NCBI GenBank assembly: GCA_003021915.1
Contig: PXOY01000014.1
Coordinates: forward strand, 1-8,173
From: Parcubacteria group bacterium SW_4_49_11
GTDB taxonomy: Bacteria > Patescibacteriota > Minisyncoccia > SW-4-49-11
Direction: 5' to 3'
Length of the DNA: 8,173 nucleotides
Position 1 is the stretch's first letter. Every line of letters starts with the position of its first letter. The notes beneath the pieces are model-generated. The model did no database searches. It worked only from the letters and a program-made list of their open reading frames with translations, and was not told the DNA's origin. This document shows, piece by piece, positions 5,760-8,173 of this stretch. The translations under genes and the position numbers were made by a program.

Positions 5760-6860
5760 TTAAGACGTGGCGAGCGTTAAGCTCAGACGATGATTATCCG
5801 GATCGATAGAAGTAATTTCAAACGTACGCCGGTCACCAACGGAAATTTCTTCGTAGTGGCGAGCGTCGCGTTCGATTTCGGAGGAGTGGACCAAACCGCG
5901 CAATTCGTCTTCTACCTGGACAAAGATACCCAGTTGGTTGCGTTTAACCACTCCGCCTTCAACCGTGTCGCCCACTTGATACTTTTCGGCGGCCTTTTTC
6001 CACGGATCTTGGAAAAGACTTTTGATGCTCAGGGAAACCTTGCCGTTACTTACGTCGATGACTTGTGCCTTGACCATATCACCTTCTTGGTAGAGGTTGC
6101 GCGGATCGTCGACGAGCTGCCAAGAAAGCTCGGAGATATGCACCAGACCTTCGATCTTTTGATCGCTCTCTCCGAACTTGATGAAGACACCGAAGTCCAT
6201 GACGCCGGTCACTTCGCCTTCGACGATGTTACCCACGTGGTAGCTATTGATGAGAGCCAGTTCTTCGGACTTACGGGCTACTTTCTCGGATACGATAAGT
6301 TTGCTCTCGTCTCGATCAATGGTAATAATGCACACGTCGAAGTACTGGCCGACGTATTCGGACAGTTTCGTGAGGATTTTGTTCTTGTCTCCTCCTTCTA
6401 CGCGCGGATAGTGGTTGTAGGCAAGTTGCGATACGGGGAGGAAGCCTTTTACCCCGTTGATCTGAATGAGAAGGCCTCCTTTGTTGGCATCTAAAATTTT
6501 GACCGAGACCACTTCTTCATTTTCCGCCTTTTCGTAGAGATCTTCCCAGACTTTGTCTTCGGTGGCCTCTCGCAGAGAGAGTTCGATATAGCCGTCTTCG
6601 TTGTCAACTTCGATGACGGTCGCCGTCACTTCGTCCTTGGGGTTAAGCGTTTTGACCATGCCGAATCCGTCGTTGAGCTCTTGGCCGAGAACTATGCCCG
6701 TTCCCCTAGTGCCGAGATCAATATACAGGGCGTTTGTGCCGCGTTCGATGACCGTGCCGGTTACGTCTTCTCCCACGTAGGGCACATGGACCGGGTGCTC
6801 TTGGAGAAGGTCTTCCATGTTCATAGCTGAGGATTGTTGGGACGGGATGGATTCACTCAT
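5760..6860 (-). CDS. rpsA: Ribosomal protein bS1 homologue, four S1 domains
   Basis: RNA-binding protein that helps the 30S subunit capture mRNA. The 366-residue product carries four S1 (OB-fold) repeats at about 30-98, 114-192, 209-281 and 296-364. The third is the most canonical (GEVTGVMDFGVFIKFG, then GLVHISELS). The fourth reads GVVKRNQLGIFVQVEDELRGLVHSSEI. E. coli S1 has six repeats; four-repeat versions are found in many Gram-positive bacteria and, as I recall, in Patescibacteria. The residue pattern in domain 2 (GGLLIQINGVKGFLPVSQL) is typical of S1 rather than of PNPase or RNase R, and no catalytic domain is fused. The start has no close Shine-Dalgarno, only AAGG about 20 nt upstream. 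Residue 13 is another possible Met start. Confidence 0.9.
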   Translation of the reverse strand: MSESIPSQQSSAMNMEDLLQEHPVHVPYVGEDVTGTVIERGTNALYIDLGTRGTGIVLGQELNDGFGMVKTLNPKDEVTATVIEVDNEDGYIELSLREATEDKVWEDLYEKAENEEVVSVKILDANKGGLLIQINGVKGFLPVSQLAYNHYPRVEGGDKNKILTKLSEYVGQYFDVCIITIDRDESKLIVSEKVARKSEELALINSYHVGNIVEGEVTGVMDFGVFIKFGESDQKIEGLVHISELSWQLVDDPRNLYQEGDMVKAQVIDVSNGKVSLSIKSLFQDPWKKAAEKYQVGDTVEGGVVKRNQLGIFVQVEDELRGLVHSSEIERDARHYEEISVGDRRTFEITSIDPDNHRLSLTLATS

Positions 6861-6944
6861 GATTATTGGGTGTAAATATTACCTTATAAAACCTATACGT
6901 AACGCGCGAGATGGGACTCGGGTAATCGTAAGTAATTCGTATCC

Positions 6945-6973
6945 ATGATACGTTAAAATATCGAGTTACGCAA
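6945..6973 (-). promoter_or_regulatory. Candidate promoter of the rpsA-ftsH operon
   Basis: On the minus strand TTGCGT (6968-6973), 17-nt spacer, TATCAT (6945-6950). Transcription would begin near 6938, giving a leader of about 78 nt before the S1 start. No riboswitch-like fold or leader peptide is evident in this leader. Confidence 0.55.
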
Positions 6974-7013
6974 GGGGCGTAGAGAAGAAATGTCTGAGGC
7001 CGGGGAATAGAAT

Positions 7014-7565
7014 TTAGAACGGAAGAACACGTTCTTTGCGCGCGAGCCATTCGTCGAGCGTGATGGCGGCCTGGTCTTTATCGGACATGATTATGTCTTC
7101 CGGTTGCAATCCGTGTTGTTCGAAAATTTCGGGGAACACGCTGAGGTTTGTCCAGTGAATACTGCGTTCTTTTTCGGGCGCGTAGGAGGCGTCGACGTAG
7201 TACTCAAACAATGTGTTGTCCTCAAGGGTAAGAAAGCCGTGCGCGAACCCTTTGGGCACGTAGAGCGCGTTGATATTATTGGCATTGGTGAAGTGCGAGA
7301 GTTGGTACACGTACACGTTGAGATAATCGCGATTTCCCTCAATGTTCCTAAGGTCCATGATAACGTCTACGGCCGAGCCGTTGAGGACGCGGACGAGCTT
7401 GGCTTGAGCATAATCCTCGATCTGAAAATGCATACCCCGGAGGACGCCTCGGTTACTGAACGAGAGATTTTGCTGAAGCCACCGACTCTCTAACGGATTG
7501 GGAATAAATGCTCCTCGGCGATCGAAAAACTGTTTGATGGATACGTACCCCGGTTCGTCTTGCAT
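7014..7565 (-). CDS. rfbC: dTDP-4-dehydrorhamnose 3,5-epimerase
   Basis: RmlC epimerises dTDP-4-keto-6-deoxyglucose at C3 and C5, the third step of dTDP-L-rhamnose synthesis for cell-surface polysaccharide. The 183 residues form the expected cupin: FFDRRGAF (13-20), QQNLSFSNRGVLRGMHFQ (31-48) with the likely catalytic His46, QAKLVRVLNGSAVDVIMDLR (54-73) with Lys56, and LYVPKGFAHGF (101-111) with His109. EYYVDASYAPEKE (121-133) and the typical tail SDKDQAAITLDEW follow. Compared with the E. coli enzyme the N-terminus is about a dozen residues shorter, but the first motifs are present. No other rml genes are in the window, so the rest of the pathway must be elsewhere or the product feeds another sugar route. 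It has its own candidate promoter. Confidence 0.93.
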   Translation of the reverse strand: MQDEPGYVSIKQFFDRRGAFIPNPLESRWLQQNLSFSNRGVLRGMHFQIEDYAQAKLVRVLNGSAVDVIMDLRNIEGNRDYLNVYVYQLSHFTNANNINALYVPKGFAHGFLTLEDNTLFEYYVDASYAPEKERSIHWTNLSVFPEIFEQHGLQPEDIIMSDKDQAAITLDEWLARKERVLPF

Positions 7566-7592
7566 ACGCGTTCGCTTACTGAGTATGTGTCC

Positions 7593-7621
7593 TATATATC
7601 ATAGATTCGAGGAGTGCGCAA
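7593..7621 (-). promoter_or_regulatory. Candidate promoter of rfbC
   Basis: On the minus strand TTGCGC (7616-7621), 17-nt spacer, TATATA (7593-7598), predicting a leader of about 20 nt. The remainder of the 142-nt gap up to the Nudix stop contains a small hairpin CCCAT/ATGGG (7632-7645) without a U-run on the minus strand. Confidence 0.5.
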
Positions 7622-7707
7622 AGATTTTTGTCCCATGTGTATGGGCCATATGATGTTACGTATGTTATGTTGGCCTAACGTTTCATATACTGAGCCCCCG
7701 GTGCCGG

Positions 7708-8173
7708 TTAGGCGAGATCGTCTTTCGTGTACCCTCCCAAAAACCGAATAAACCAGGACGGGTGCTGAAATACCGCGTTCTGAATGGCCGCGAGCGTAAA
7801 TCCGCAAAAGAGCTCGCCGTTTCGCTTAAGCTCCATGAGTTCCGGGAACGAATAAAATGTCAAGTCAGTTAAAAATGCTTCTGTTTCGTCAGGTAGTTGC
7901 CCGGGGCGTTGCGTAAAGTCGAACTCCACCAGGTATACATCGGTGGGTTGGACTTCAAAACTCGTATTCGCGATCACTCGCCCGAGGTATTGGGTCGAAG
8001 AGACAAACAAAGCGGTCTCTTCCTCTGTTTCGCGGCGGGCAGTGTCTTCCGGAGAAACATCTCGGTATTCATGAAATCCGCGCGGAGCTTCCACAGAAGG
8101 TTGGCCCGTCCAATCTTTGGGAATAAAGGGCGGCTCTCCGGTGCGTTCGGCGTGTTCGATAACCTCTTTATAG
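7708..8173 (-). CDS. Nudix hydrolase, 5' end beyond the window
   Basis: The frame stays open to the window edge, so the GTG at 8092-8094 need not be the start; 26 further codons are visible upstream of it, including FIPKDWTGQPS. The Nudix helix is recognisable in APRGFHEYRDVSPEDTARRE-TEEETAL. The metal-binding core REtEEE is intact. The upstream Glu of the consensus is Asp, its spacing to the core is one residue longer than the strict motif, and the final Gly is Ala. The SVEAPRGF lead-in resembles ADP-ribose/ADP-sugar pyrophosphatase-type Nudix proteins, but substrate cannot be assigned. About 155 residues are visible. It is followed by rfbC on the same strand after 142 nt. Confidence 0.75.
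   Translation of the reverse strand, partial: YKEVIEHAERTGEPPFIPKDWTGQPSVEAPRGFHEYRDVSPEDTARRETEEETALFVSSTQYLGRVIANTSFEVQPTDVYLVEFDFTQRPGQLPDETEAFLTDLTFYSFPELMELKRNGELFCGFTLAAIQNAVFQHPSWFIRFLGGYTKDDLA

Noticed and set aside
5790..6494. Plus-strand ORF of 234 codons
   Set aside because: Antisense shadow of the S1 gene, whose four-domain protein is unmistakable. There is no family match on this strand.
7632..7645. Rho-independent terminator between the Nudix gene and rfbC
   Set aside because: The hairpin CCCAT/ATGGG has only five pairs and is followed by an A-run, not a U-run, on the minus strand.

Overview
The window looks like chromosomal DNA from a small-genome bacterium, most likely Patescibacteria (Candidate Phyla Radiation). 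This is an inference from content: a four-domain S1 protein, a tRNA-Ile with a UAU anticodon, mostly SD-poor starts, short intergenic gaps, TAA as nearly the only stop codon, and a core of translation and division genes. No marker gene in the window fixes the lineage. The standard genetic code fits every gene.

Layout. The left half reads rightward: an intergenic block with two copies of a structured repeat (about 75-415), then the tightly packed set bS21 (rpsU), YqeY and YbeY (482-1613), then the division actin FtsA (from 1774) behind its own candidate promoter. The right half reads leftward: a Nudix hydrolase cut by the window edge (7708-8173), RmlC (7014-7565), the S1 protein (5760-6860), FtsH (3816-5726) and tRNA-Ile(UAU) (3541-3613). 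The two halves converge on a gene-free block at about 3005-3540, which holds two full copies and one partial copy of the same repeat.

The main non-routine content lies in the gene-free blocks. Four full copies and one partial copy of a roughly 115-nt element keep the same architecture while their stem sequences change in a compensated way: a stem with a pseudoknot-capable loop, a seven-bp hairpin, one unpaired G, a second hairpin, then AGTG. This points to selection on RNA (or single-stranded DNA) structure and to a possible undescribed structured repeat family. Separately, heptamers GATATAC/GTATATC occur in three clusters with an 11-bp period, always with GGTTG (or its complement) on the same side.

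Two gene-level points stand out. The ftsA reading frame ends without a typical membrane-targeting helix, but the +1 frame immediately encodes one, so there is a frameshift (real, programmed or artefactual) at a CCCC run. The tRNA-Ile reads AUA with an unmodified-type UAU anticodon rather than the usual lysidine-modified CAU.

Functionally, rpsU, yqeY and ybeY form a translation and rRNA-maturation cluster also known from Firmicutes. FtsH (membrane protein quality control) appears to be co-transcribed with S1. RmlC and the Nudix gene are likely separate units. Four candidate promoters share a TTGCG-type -35 element.
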